The notes below the pieces were generated by a model. It was not told the DNA's origin. It did not search any database and was given only the letters and a program-made list of their open reading frames with translations. Of a stretch of DNA of 64,000 nt, positions 36,910 to 48,772 are shown in pieces. The DNA is from Zygnema cylindricum (taxonomy: Eukaryota; Streptophyta; Zygnematophyceae; Zygnematales; Zygnemataceae). Both the position numbers and the translations under genes were made by a program. Each line of letters begins with the position of its first letter. The stretch's first letter is position 1. The stretch spans positions 137,682 to 201,681 of the forward strand of contig JBBHKE010002582.1 in assembly GCA_037447655.1 (NCBI GenBank). Direction: 5' to 3'.

Positions 36910-38514
36910 ATGGCTCTAGTAGTGGCTCTGGCGGCGGCCATGGCGGTTCTTCTCTCCACCCCCCATGGCTGCCATGGCCGCGGCCTCCCTGCCGCCACCC
37001 GAAATAGGTCGCCCGTCCGTACCGTCCCCAGTAGCCCCTCCGCCCCCACGGGCGCCACAGTTCCTACCTCCCCCACACTCCCCTCCGTCCCCACAGTCCC
37101 CGCGGTACCCACCGTCCCCACGGTCCCTACCACCGTCCCCACCGTCCCCGCCATGGTTTTTGACGCCGGAGATCCCGCCAGTGTGAAGATCTCAGGCTCC
37201 AGTCTCTCCATCACCCTCACGCGGACATCCAGTAAGACTCAGCCACGTGGCATCGCATCCTTCTGTTCTAATTCCTGAGAAAGATGTGATAAAGACATGA
37301 TAAAGACATGGTAAAGACAAGAGAAGTATATGAGAAAGACTTAAACAAGACCGGAAAAAGAACAATAGAGGTGATTTGTGTTTTGTTGCGGAGAATTTTT
37401 TCCATTTCCCCTCTTTGGTTTCCCTTTGACAGTGGCATTATATCTTCTTGAATGTTTGACTTGATTTTTTTTCTTTTGCTTATTCTCTTTTATGAGGAGA
37501 AACTCTTTCTCCTTTTATTGAACGATCGACTGAAGTACATTCTGTCTTTTTGCAATAACTGACTTGGTTTTCCCGCCACATGGCCGTCTGTGGGTCCGCC
37601 AGCTGGACGGACGCGAACCAATCTGAGGTATCCAGCTGGCACGACTTTCTCCGCACAATTCAAGTGTCCTGCCGGAGACACCAGCGGCCTCGTCTCCTCC
37701 CTCTACCTCTCCTCCCTGGAGGGCAGTGGGACTCAGGACGAGATCGACTTCGAATGGCTTGGGAACAGCAAAACCTCCGTACAGCTCAACTACTATGTCA
37801 ATGGGTGTGCACCAGCCCCTGGAAATGCCCAATAAGACACCATAGTTTCAAAGATACAACGCCTTCAAAATGTGATTTCTTTACAAGATAGATTGCGTTT
37901 CATTTGCAGCTTTTCTGGCAATGGGTATTCAACTATTATTCTTATGAAAAACATTATTATTAATTATTCAATACAGGCTGCTTAATCTGATCCGAGGATC
38001 CATTGTGGGTTCGCAGAGTGGGAGGCCATGAGAAAATTGTCGCACTCGGATTCGACTGCTCGGCCGCCTTTCACACTTACACTGTCTACTACGGCACCAA
38101 TCAGATCACGTGAGGATTATTCTTACCCGTTTTTCCCCCTCTGTCACAACTGTCTTCTCCTCCTTGCCGCTGCTTCTGCTGTTATTGTCGAATCCGTCAC
38201 GGTGCCGATCGTCAGTCCCTATTCTTATGCTCCTTGTATGCTGACATGGCATGGTCTGAAAATCTGACTGACAATGACGTGTCACTCTGTCATTGGGTCT
38301 CTCTGGCTGGCTGTCGGCCCCTTGCAGCTGGTGGATCGACAATGTTCAAGTGTACCAGGTGGTGAAAGTTGCCGGACAGCCCTTCCCCGTACAGCCGGTA
38401 TACTTTTACCAGAGCATTTGGGACGCCTCCGCCATCAATGGGGGGACATGGGCAGGGACTGCCACGTGGACATTGCCCTCCTACATCGTCCAGTACCAGG
38501 GTTTCACCGTATAG
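36910..38514 (+). CDS. Xyloglucan endotransglucosylase/hydrolase-like GH16 enzyme, left copy
   Basis: Four exons join in phase: 36910-37231, 37603-37804, 38017-38109, 38328-38514, giving 267 residues. Residues 1-23 are a signal peptide; residues about 35-76 are a Pro/Val/Thr-rich low-complexity segment (VPTVPTVPTTVPTVPA). The GH16 jelly-roll follows: YPAGTTFSAQFKCPAGDTSG, the catalytic motif DEIDFEWLG with nucleophile, Asp and acid/base all present, VNGVGGHEK across the exon 2-3 junction, GFDCSAAFHTYTVYY, ITWWIDNVQVY, and SIWDASAINGG. XTHs cut and rejoin xyloglucan in the cell wall. The protein stops just after IVQYQGFTV and lacks the usual land-plant C-terminal XET extension. Related GH16 activities (mixed-linkage or chitin-glucan) cannot be excluded. 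Confidence 0.9.
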
Positions 38515-41500
38515 TAGGGGAGAGTCCATCCTAAATTGTGTATCAGAAAGTGGACGGTTCCTGTTCGCTCGAGTTTGAGGTTTCCGTTCGTATGATCCGT
38601 ACGAAATGCTTTGTAATATTGCAAATAAGATGTGGGGAGAAGCCGAAGATGTTAAGACTTGTGAATGGGGGAAAAGGGCGAAATGTGGTCACCGGGAGGC
38701 TCTTTTTAGAGGGATTCTAAAAGGTTGTAGAATAAAATGTTTTGTTTTTTGGTTGGAAAGGTTCTGCGAAATGGGATATGCCCTTGCAGCCGTAGCGCAG
38801 ATTTCACTGATTTCAGTGATTTATCTATCCTAAGCGAGAATCCTATTCGAAGAATAGTTGCGATAAGGCATAGAAGGCATGCCTAGGGCCGGATTCAGAT
38901 TTATTTGTGTCCATGAAATGTCGATTTGCAGCATGACTGCCATTTGATTAATTCAAATTCTCAAGCTCTTCAATTTCATTTATTTAAAATCATTGAAAAT
39001 TGTTGTGGTTATGAACCTTTTATGATTTTCTGATCTGTCTCCTTCATTAGATAGGAATCTATGTGAATTATAGAAGACCCTTCGTTAAGTGTGGGACCTA
39101 TCGCCTCACAATTTTGATGCCACGATCTCACACGTATATCGGAATTTATCCATCTGACTTGGATGCCGTACATTATTTTTTTAAATCTTCGAGTATGCGA
39201 CAAAGCCTTCTGTTGTATAGTTAACATTTGAGAACAGATGTACGATAGACAAGTGAAAACTTCGTGATAGCGCCCAATCGCAAATGTAGTTTTTGCGTTT
39301 TGTTTTAATAATGTGGTTTACCCTGTATGTACCTGAAGTCCTGTGCTTCATTCAATGTGGATGTAGTCAGTGTTTCTTTTTTTCACTAGAGTGTCTAGGT
39401 TTTTATTTCATAATGTTAGGGCATACCAGTCCTCCGCGACTTAGATAAAAAGAGAGAATTGACGTCGCAGCAAATATAGTCCACGTTGGTTAAGACTGTT
39501 CAATATTGATGTTTTTATGTACTTTGAATGAAAACCGGTGTAAAATAACACAAGAAGTATGGCCTGCCAACTATTACTAATAGAAGATATTACAGAGGAC
39601 AAGGTTTAAAAGATATGCTATGGTGCAGATGTGATAAATCACGAGTACTTGTCACCTACTCTGTTACGGAACTATGTTTTCACATCGTGCTGGCGATTAT
39701 ACTGCACGGGGACACCTTAAACCCATAGTATATTAAGAAATCCCTCGTTTAATGTTTTTATATTTCTTCATTTTCCCAAGTCATATTCAAAAAATTAGTT
39801 GGTCAGAAGCGGAAGTCGATTCTTAAACATTAGAGCTGACAGGCAAAAAGACATGTCTTTTCTTTAGCCTTCCTGCAATTTTAGCAAGCACTCTGCAGTC
39901 ATCAAAATGCGAACTCATCATTGTGATAAGGAGATTTCGCTAAAGCATCCATACTAATGGATTTTAAAAAGTGATTATAGGTAGCTATGTTACATAACAT
40001 GTTCCTAAATTTTAACTTACACTTTTTCTTGAAAATGCGGTGTGAAAAAATATCTTCCCCGATGGGGCCGCTCTAGGCTTGCCAAAATCAGTGTGGGCCA
40101 TTGTAGAATTCGTGCAAAATTGCAATAACCTGAACTAACGAGTGAAATATCATCCCAACTCTTTTTAAACTAATCTGACACCTATTTCCCCCCTTCTTTT
40201 TCTTTAAAGTAATGAATAGTTGACAGGCTGTCTTTTAATTAGAGGAATTACCCGCTCAAATGTGGCATTTTCTGGTGATAACATTTGGCATGAACATTTT
40301 TTTTGGATCAAAATTTGTATGGGTAAAAACTTGTACAACCCACAGTGGTAAGACTCCGTTAAGGCAAAAGTCACCTATTGTATTCGGGGCTCCATAATTA
40401 GTGTGGTCCATTCTTGTTAGTGCGAAGAGGTCAACTTTTCAGTCAGCCGAAAGATAGGGGCCCGCACTAATTATTGTCCTCTGGCACGTGTAAGAGAAAT
40501 TTTCTTTTTGGTAGAAATACAAATCCGGGCTCACCATAATTTTTTAAACCACACATAATTTCAAATTATTGCAATTTTGAACAAATTGTACAATGGCCCA
40601 TAACAATTTTGGCCCATAACAATTTTGGCCAGCCTAAAGTGGACCCAACGGTTAAAAAATTTTGTCACACTACACTCACAAGAACAAGAACAAATACATT
40701 TGATTTCCCACACGCGCCTTAGCAAGTCTTTCAAACCTTGTCCTCTGTAATACCTCCTTGTATAACAGGTAGCAAGCCACACTTCTTGAATTATTTTATC
40801 CCCGATTACATTAATATTGTAAATTAATTATCAGCATTAACACCGACATTCCACAGTATTACCGAATAGATTCGGTTATTTTTGTTGGGATGTCAAAGTC
40901 ACCCAAAATAATGAAATGGAAATTAGATACTCTAGTGAAGGAAAGAAACACTGACAGCATCCACGTTAAATAAAGCACATGACTTCAGGTATATTCAGGG
41001 TAAACCACATTATTAAAACAAAATGCAAAAACTAAATATGCAATTGGGCGCTAATATGAAACTTTCGGTTGTCTATTTTCTATCATAGGAAATTATCGCT
41101 AGTCAAAATTAGGAGTCGATATACTTATAAATTCCACTCTCCATTCTTGCTAAGGCTTCAGTTATTCACACAGATTGCTATCCCATAGAGGAGACAGATC
41201 ACAAAATCATAAGAAGATCATAAGCGCACAACAATTTTCAAAGTAGAAGATTTTAAATTAATCACATGGACGAGTTTGAGAATTTGAATTAATCAAATGG
41301 CAGTCATGCTGCAAATCAACATTTCATGGACACAAATAAATCTGAATCCGGCCCTAGGTGTTGAAGGTCATGGGCATTAAGACTCGGCTGTGATCCACTC
41401 CCACTAGGAGTCACACTTGCACCAGCAGGAGCAGGTGGAGCACTAGGGCTAATAGGAGCACTTGCAATAGGAGCTGAGCCATTATCGCAGAACCTTTCCA

Positions 41501-41736
41501 ACCAAAAAACAAAACATTTTATTCTACAACCTTTTAGAATCCCTCTAAAAAGAGCCTCCCGGTGACCACATTTCGCCCTTTTCCCCCATTCACAAGTCTT
41601 AACATCTTCGGCTTCTCCCCACATCTTATTTGCAATATTACAAAGCATGTCGTACGGATCATACGAACGGAAACCTCAAACTCGAGCGAACAGGAACCGT
41701 CCACTTTCTGATACACAATTTAGGATGGACTCTCCC

Positions 41737-43299
41737 CTACTGTACGGTGAAACCCTGGTACTGGACGATGTAGGAGGGCAATGTCCACGTGGCAGTCCCT
41801 GCCCATGTCCCCCCATTGATGGCGGAGGCGTCCCAAATGCTCTGGTAAAAGTATACCGGCTGTACGGGGAAGGGCTGTCCGGCGACTTTCACCACCTGGT
41901 ACACTTGAACATTGTCGATCCACCAGCTGCAAGCGGCCGACAGCCAGCCAGAGAGACCCAATGACAGAGTGACACGTCATTGTCAGTCAGGCTTTCAGAC
42001 CATGCCATGTCAGCATACAAGGAGCATAAGAATAGGGACTGACGATTGGCACCGTGACGGATTCGACAATAACAGCAGAAGCAGCGGCAAGGAGGAGAAG
42101 ACAGTTGTGACAGAGGGGGAAAAACGGGTAAGAATAATCCTCACGTGATCTGATTGGTGCCGTAGTAGACGGTGTAAGTGTGAAAGGCGGCCGAGCAGTC
42201 GAATCCGAGTGCGACAATTTTCTCATGGCCTCCCACTCTGCGAACCCACAATGGATCCTCGGATCAGATTAAGCAGCCTGTATTGAATAATTAATAATAA
42301 TGTTTTTCATAAGAAAAATAGTTGAATACCCATTGCCAGAAAAGCTGCAAATGAAACGCAATCTATCTTGTAAAGAAATCACATTTTGAAGGCGTTGTAT
42401 CTTTGAAACTATGGTGTCTTATTGGGCATTTCCAGGGGCTGGTGCACACCCATTGACATAGTAGTTGAGCTGTACGGAGGTTTTGCTGTTCCCAAGCCAT
42501 TCGAAGTCGATCTCGTCCTGAGTGCCACTGCCCTCTAGGGAGGAGAGGTAGAGGGAGGAGACGAGGCCGCTGGTGTCTCCGGCAGGACACTTGAATTGTG
42601 CGGAGAAAGTCGTGCCAGCTGGATACCTCAGATTGGTTCGCGTCCGTCCAGCTGGCGGACCCACAGACGGCCATGTGGCGGGAAAACCAAGTCAGTTATT
42701 GCAAAAAGACAAAATGTACTTCAGTCGTTAAAGAAAAGGAGAAATAGTTTCTTCTTATAAAAGAAAAGAATAAGCAAAAGGAAAAAAATCAAGTCAAACA
42801 TTTGAAAAGAGATAATGCAGTTCTCTGTCAAAGGGAAACCAAAGAGGGGAAATGGAAATATTTCTCCGCAACAAAATACAAATCACCTCCATTGTTCTCT
42901 TCCTGGTCTTTCTCATGTCTTTCATGTATTTCTCTTGTCTTTACCATGTCTTTTGTCACATCTTTCTCAGGAGGTACAACAGAATGATGCGATGCCACGT
43001 GGCAGACTCTTACTGGATGTCCGCGTGAGGGTGATGGAGAGACTGGAGCCCGAGATCTTCACACTGGCGGGATCTCCGGCGTCAAAAACCATGGCGGGGA
43101 CGGTGGGGACGGTGGTAGGGACCGTGGGGACGGTGGGTACCGCGGGGACTGTGGCGCCCGTGGGGGCGGAGGGGCTACTGGGGACGGTACGGACGGGCGA
43201 CCTATTTCGGGCGGCGGCAGGGAGGCCGCGGCCATGGCAGCCATGGGGGGTGGAGAGAAGAACCGCCATGGCCGCCGCCAGAGCCACTACTTGAGCCAT
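41737..43299 (-). CDS. Xyloglucan endotransglucosylase/hydrolase-like GH16 enzyme, right copy
   Basis: Minus-strand exons 43299-43014, 42651-42450, 42237-42145 and 41926-41737 join in the same phases as the left copy, giving 256 residues. The catalytic motif DEIDFEWLG is intact. Differences from the left copy are few: Leu3 to Gln, a Thr to Ala, a 12-codon deletion in the Pro/Val/Thr segment, and a stop one codon later (FTVQ). Only one silent change is seen in the rest of the last exon. It faces the left copy across the palindrome centre. Its TATA box is altered, so expression may differ. Confidence 0.9.
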
Positions 43300-43500
43300 G
43301 AGGGGAAGAAAGTGGAAGGGGAGGAGAGAGGAGAAAGAGAGTGGAAAATGAGGAGAGCAGGAGAGAGAAGGGAGAATGTTTTAGGCGGGAGGAGGAGATA
43401 AGTAGAGAAGTTAGAGTGGAGGAGGAGGAGTTGCGGGAGAGGTGGCTCGGCCAATGGGAAAGCTGGCGGCCGTGTTGTGACGGCGGAAGGTCTTCGTCGC

Positions 43501-43511
43501 ATATTTATGCC
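43501..43511 (-). promoter_or_regulatory. Altered TATA box of right XTH gene
   Basis: The minus strand reads CATAAATAT at the place where the left copy has TATAAATGT. The first base of the box is changed, though the extra A/T downstream may compensate. Confidence 0.45.
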
Positions 43512-44782
43512 TTCGCCCATTTCCCCTGGGAGTGACGCCCGTCACGCTTCTCTCGGCGCGCTCTAAGTTTTCCGCCAGCCCGCGCCACGGCGAGAATCGT
43601 TTTTGGCCTCTTACCATAGAATGTCGTTTGTAATACTCATTTGTCGTTTTGTCAACTGTTAATTCGGCGAACATTTGGAAGCCGCCCGACGTCGCTCTTC
43701 CCGTGAACTACAATTAGCGGCACTGCAATTAACTGAAGGGGTTGTTCCATGTCGGCAGCGTTTATGCAATCCCGGCATGCGGTTTGCGTTTGCAGTTTGT
43801 GGTACTCGAATCCATTAACGCTCCTTGGAAATGCCAGCGCGACGTGACGGACGCAAACCTCTTCATATCCTTTTTTTTTGCACGATTCTTTTTTGTCGCT
43901 CGAAGTTCTGTCGTCGATCGCACGTGGTGACGCACCGCCTTTCCCAAACAAAGGCATTTACAAGGACAATTTGTGACGTCACACGTTCATTTTCCATTTT
44001 CTTCTATCTGTACTTCTTTAGTGTAGCTGCAACAGGTACAATACAGTACGTCACACATTCCGCGGCGCGCTCTAAGTTTCCGCCATCACGCGCCGCAACT
44101 CGAATCGGTATTGACTTCGATATTAGCGATATTGTTGATAACGACTTATTTGGTGCCGGTTGTATTTGGCCTCGTACGAATAAATAGCGCGGACAATACT
44201 AAAATGTTTTTTTTGTTAACTTGTACCGCGTTCGTTTTATCTTTGGTGTAGCGCGCCAGAAGTCTTTACCAAAATCCGACAAGATATGAGGATGATTTTG
44301 AAGCGAATCTGGCTACAGAAATTCGTTCGCATTCTGTCGTCACGTGACGAAGTCAAAAATTGGCCGGCGAATCCTTGCGGCCTACTTTCTTTCAGTTTAT
44401 TTTTCGCATACGGTCGTCGTCGACACGTGACATGACAGCGAGTACCCAGCGCACTCCGCCGACCACAAGATCGCGCCATCTACGTCACATTGGCGCACAA
44501 ATCTGAGCCACCGACATTTTAAGTGCCTCACTATCAGTGCAGTGTTGTACATAGAGTCAGCACTAAACAGTGAACTTCGGCGACCTACTCTCACTCCTAC
44601 GCTCGCCATATGTAACGAAAAAGGTGCGCGTAGGTGGCAGTTCTTCGTACCGTTCACAATTCCCGTCACCCGACAAAGTACAAACTACCGGTGGAAGCCG
44701 ACAAGGCATCGCTTTCCGTGGGACCTTCTGTCGGTTCTCAGAGGCCTTCAGCCTCTTCCCGCCATCTGCGGGTAACAACTGT

Positions 44783-44966
44783 CGGAAATAATTATGGGAT
44801 CGGGCGAAGCAACTGAGCGTTGTATGGAACTGGCACTTCAAGTTTCGGTTAACAAAGGTTGTTCATTCAGTTTGAGTTAGCAGGACCTATTTGTCTATGT
44901 CTTTGTAGTTTCGGATTTGTACGTTTGTATTTGGAAGTTGCTTTGTTGGCATCTTAAATGACACGT
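44783..44966 (+). repeat. 183-bp direct repeat, left copy
   Basis: CGGAAATAATTATGGGATCG and the following 160 bases recur at 48359 with a few changes. The copy overlaps the outer edge of the palindrome by about 10 bp. Just downstream, at about 44976-45002, is a triplicated GGTGGACGGT motif. Confidence 0.8.
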
Positions 44967-45031
44967 CGTCACGTCCACGGTGGACGGTGGACGGTGGACG
45001 TGACAACGAGTTGATTTCATTTTTGCGGCTA

Positions 45032-45989
45032 AGGGTACGTCCCCATGTAAGCGATACTTTGAAAAAGTATTCTGGACTGTAGTGAAGTGTTCCGTACTAC
45101 TTTGAAAAGCGTCCCTATGTGCGAAAATGAAATCGGAACTTTGAAATGTGACGGTTGTAGACGTGGGTATAATTTTGTGACGGTTGACGACGACTACGAA
45201 ATTGTTGGCGCCAACAAAAACAGCGACAGTTGTAGACGTCTATATTTTTGTAATTTTGTGACATGGCAGATGTTTAGGGTTTTGTAAGATTGTGACATCA
45301 CGCTCACTTGTGACGTCACAGATTTTAAAACTTTCGGCCATGGATACTCGATTTCGTTTTCTCTATTTTTTTCGCTCTACTTTTCATAAAAATATACATT
45401 AAGGTAGTCAAAAGAATTATTTTTCAAATATATTTTATTTCATACCAGTTTTGTCGTGCCTCATTATAAAAAGTGTGAGATAAAAGTGATAGTTTGAGAG
45501 GGAGAGGGGGAGAGGCGACGACGATGCAAAATTATACCGAGGACCCATGAATGAAATAGGAGGTCCGAGACCCCAACAAATTTTTTTCCGTACATCCTCG
45601 TCTTTTTCATACATGCACGTGATGGGCAGGGAGAAAAATAGCGAGTACTCTCCCTCGTCCTAAAATTTTCCCACTCGTGCGGCGCGTCCGTTGGTATTTT
45701 TTCATTCATTATTTGGGCGGTACTTTCCCTGAAATCAGGTTGTGAGGTGATTTTTGATGAAGTTTTTTGACGGGCTGAATTCTCTTGCCCGAGGGTCGAA
45801 AAAAGGAATACGCCGAAATGCGTTCACATGACGACAAACATGAAGTACATTCAAAGTATCGACTTGAGGCTTGCTTTACTTTTAAAGAATTGATTTTTTT
45901 TGTACGGCTAAAGTTTTTCTCGTACAGAACTGCGTTTTCGGTGAAAACGACAGATTAAAGTCGATACTTTAATACATGGGGACGTAACC
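45032..45989. mobile_element. Non-autonomous TIR element, 0.96 kb
   Basis: The ends are AGGGTACGTCCCCATGTAAG and, reversed, AGGTTACGTCCCCATGTATT; the similarity continues into CGATACTTT. No transposase is encoded. It lies between the two 183-bp direct repeats. Confidence 0.65.
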
Positions 45990-46269
45990 TAACTTGTCAC
46001 TCAAAAAAGTGACTTACGTAGACGTGTACGAAACAATGTGACACATGAAGTGGTACACAAAATGAGGCGAAACTTCCACTCGGCTTCAATTTGAGGCTTT
46101 TCTCCGCACGCTGTACAATTTCTGTGACTTCGTAATGTCCGTGCGCCACATTGTCGACGTGTCGAAACCCTAAAATACCTTTAGCTGTCGCACGGAAATG
46201 CGGTTTCGTTTTTTGTCTTCCCACTTGCCGACAGGTGGCTAATGTTTTTCCTACGCCGTATGTGTGAAG

Positions 46270-47150
46270 ACTAGTGTTGTGTATCGGTAAAAAACTTATC
46301 GCGATAACACCGATACGGATAGTTATAGGTTATCGAACGGTCAGAGGTTCCGATATATCGGTCTGGGACCAACAAATTCCATATCGGCGATAACTTAAAA
46401 AATATATAGTATGCATACAATAGTACTATATAACATACTGTATTATTTTATTGATTTTATATAGCGTGGCATGCCACGCATAAAAATCTGTTCCGTTACG
46501 GTTCAACTGCAATTTATCACGGTAAACGCGGCACATAAACGTTTGCCAGTTAACTGAACAAAGATTTTACGGCGACGTACGAAAATTTACTAAAAAACTG
46601 GTGAACATGGAATTGGAAAAGGACGGCGGACACAAAAGTACAACGGACGCAAAATAACATCATGCGCGCCGTCGGAATCGAGCGGACGACTTGGAATGAG
46701 AAAACACGAGCAGACGGGCCAGCGTGAGCGCCGACATCCCGGAATGGCTCTTTTGGCAGCTTTTGCCAAAATAGCTGACAGATTGACACGTGGCACGCCC
46801 CCAGTGGATCTCAAGGAATTAAGGGACAAAGCCATGGCGTCGGATGTGAAAGGTACATCGTTTTTACTGGATCCGTATCAAAATCGTACAGTTTCATGGC
46901 GGCTACGGTACTTTCTATGCTTGTACACGTTCGGAGAATAAGACGTACAGTTGAGTGTATAGACCATACATTTATATGTAAGGTCCGTACAGTTATCGCC
47001 GATAATTATCGTTATCGACATTATCGCCGATAAGTACCCGATATTATCGGCTACTTATCGGCGATAAGACCGATGTCGATATATCGTACCAATATATCGA
47101 TTATCGGATACCCGAAAAAAGGCCCATATCGGTTATCGGCAAATCTTATT
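46270..47150. mobile_element. TATCGG-rich repeat element with possible gene fragment
   Basis: Both ends are clusters of TATCGG, CGATAA and CCGATATATCGG motifs (46282-46400 and 46995-47145), forming many short inverted repeats. A fragment of a relative truncates the copia element at 11078. Between the clusters, 46696-46941 is open on the plus strand (MALLAAFAKIADRLTRGTPP, then DLKELRDKAMASDVKG followed by a GTACAT that could be a donor) and has higher GC than its surroundings, as if a gene piece had been captured. Not recognised. Confidence 0.5.
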
Positions 47151-47639
47151 TTTTGAAAATTTTCAAACGATTACAAGCGACGTGGAAGTGTACACGATTC
47201 GCTATGTTTTGTCTGTTTTTGTTTAATACGACAAAGAGAAGTACACAGTTTGTTTTGTTTTGTTCGTTTCCATCCGGTTCGATTTTTTTTTTTGCAGGGG
47301 TCTCAAGGTTCCGATGCCATTTCACGTCGAGCCGACAATAGACGCAAAGACAAAACACATCTTCTTCAACAGTGAAATGACACAGGTTGGAGGGCGGTAG
47401 GTCTACAATGTCACGAAAAGTCACGCGACGTCATAAGCGGTTACGAAAAATAACGTGCGTCATCACAGATTGTAGACGTTGACAGCCATCACGAGCTTTG
47501 TCGACGTATACAATCGTCACGCTCTTAAGTGACAATTTCGTTTGGTACACATAGGGACACCCGAAATCCGGGTGCGCCAGATCTGCGCAGAAAAACAAAA
47601 AAAAATTCTCTAAGTTTGAAGTACATAGAGACGCACCCA

Positions 47640-48345
47640 TAGTCGCAAAATTGAAATTTAATCGTCTAAGGGTTACATTGAACTAAGACGCAAAATAAAA
47701 TGAAACCTTTTTAAACTAAAGTACTATAAATCTTGTACGGAAATATTAAACCGCACGAAACGAAATAAACATTGTACACTATAATAAAACGAACCGGCGT
47801 AAAAATATCAATTAAAATTATATGAAAAAAATGCGCGTCGTCACGGGCGAAGAAATCGAGCCACACTATCTATGATTGATCATTCTAACAAGCAAAATTT
47901 TGTTTCGTGCCTTTAAATATTTCCGTACAAAACTTACATTAGTTCAGTTTAGTTTAAAGAGGTTGCGTTTCAATTTGCATCTAAGTTCAATGTAACGCTT
48001 AGACGATTAAATTTCAATTTTGCAATTATGTACTCTCACCGTGGAGCTCACGTAAAAACTAAAAGTGACTGTTTGCAACCATTTTATTTACATGTGGTTG
48101 CCGTGTTTTGTTACCGTAAACGTTCGCCGACCGTGTGAATTGCTTATTTTATTATGACGGTTGACGTCCGCAAGCGTGGCAAAATTTTAAGCGGTTGAAA
48201 CAATATTTTGAAAGTCAAAGTTGTCCAACCGGTTGACTGTCAAAATTTTACTCAACGGAAATTTATCTGTACCAATATGTACTTCAAACGTACGATTTTT
48301 GACAAAGTGACGTAAGTGACTTTGCGCAACCAAAACAGTCACTGT
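47640..48345. repeat. Truncated copy of the 11.3-kb foldback element
   Basis: The right arm is complete and ends CCAAAACAGTCACTGT, as at 12339. The left arm keeps only the inner part (AATCGTCTAAGGGTTACATT onward). The centre (ATGCGCGTCGTCACGGGCG) is also shared with the other copy. The stretch 47151-47639 before it shows nothing recognisable. Confidence 0.8.
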
Positions 48346-48358
48346 CATGATCAATTCC

Positions 48359-48541
48359 CGGAAATAATTATAGGATCGGGCGAAGCAACTGAGTGTTGTA
48401 TGGAACTGGCACTTTAAGTTTCGGTTAACTTAGGTTGTTCATTCAGTTTGAGTTAGCAAGGCCTATTTGTCAATGTCTATGTAGTTTCGGATTTGTAGGT
48501 TGGTATTTGGAAGTTGCTTTGTTGGCGTCTTTTTTAGTGTT
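48359..48541 (+). repeat. 183-bp direct repeat, right copy
   Basis: Matches 44783-44966, starting CGGAAATAATTATAGGATCG. It follows the foldback end by 13 bp and precedes the Copia element by about 230 bp. Confidence 0.8.
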
Positions 48542-48772
48542 AATGTACGGTTGACCGACTTAGCGTTTGAATTGTTTTATGGAAGAGAAGTGGGGGAGTC
48601 GAAGGTAAGAAAAATTTCTTAGAAATATAGTCTTTGGCGGAGTGCTCCCTCATGCTTGTATCTTTTTATTTTGCTTTTGCGTGCTTTGCTTTGTTCTTTG
48701 TTTATTTTTCAATCCATCAACAACGACACTATTCTTTGTCCGTTTGTCGTGCACACGGTGAACTGTTGTAGC

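Larger units (their letters stand above)
35303..44792. repeat. 9.5-kb imperfect palindrome carrying two XTH genes
   Basis: Sequence from 35303 inward is repeated in reverse complement from 44792 inward. Homology can be followed through the XTH promoters and genes, then past the genes (for example CTCTGTAAT-ACAAGGTTT near 39585 and 40735) to a last matching block around 40090-40131 and 40561-40602. The unmatched centre is about 430 bp. Arms differ by indels, so they are about 4.8 and 4.2 kb long. Similarity is very high over 36.7-38.77 kb against 41.5-43.5 kb and clearly lower on both sides. Confidence 0.85.

Noticed and set aside
38538-38833. Cys-containing frame after the left XTH stop, shared with the right copy
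   Set aside because: No in-phase donor and acceptor join it convincingly to the XTH, and the shared sequence is explained by the recent duplication; kept only as a note under the right-arm patch.
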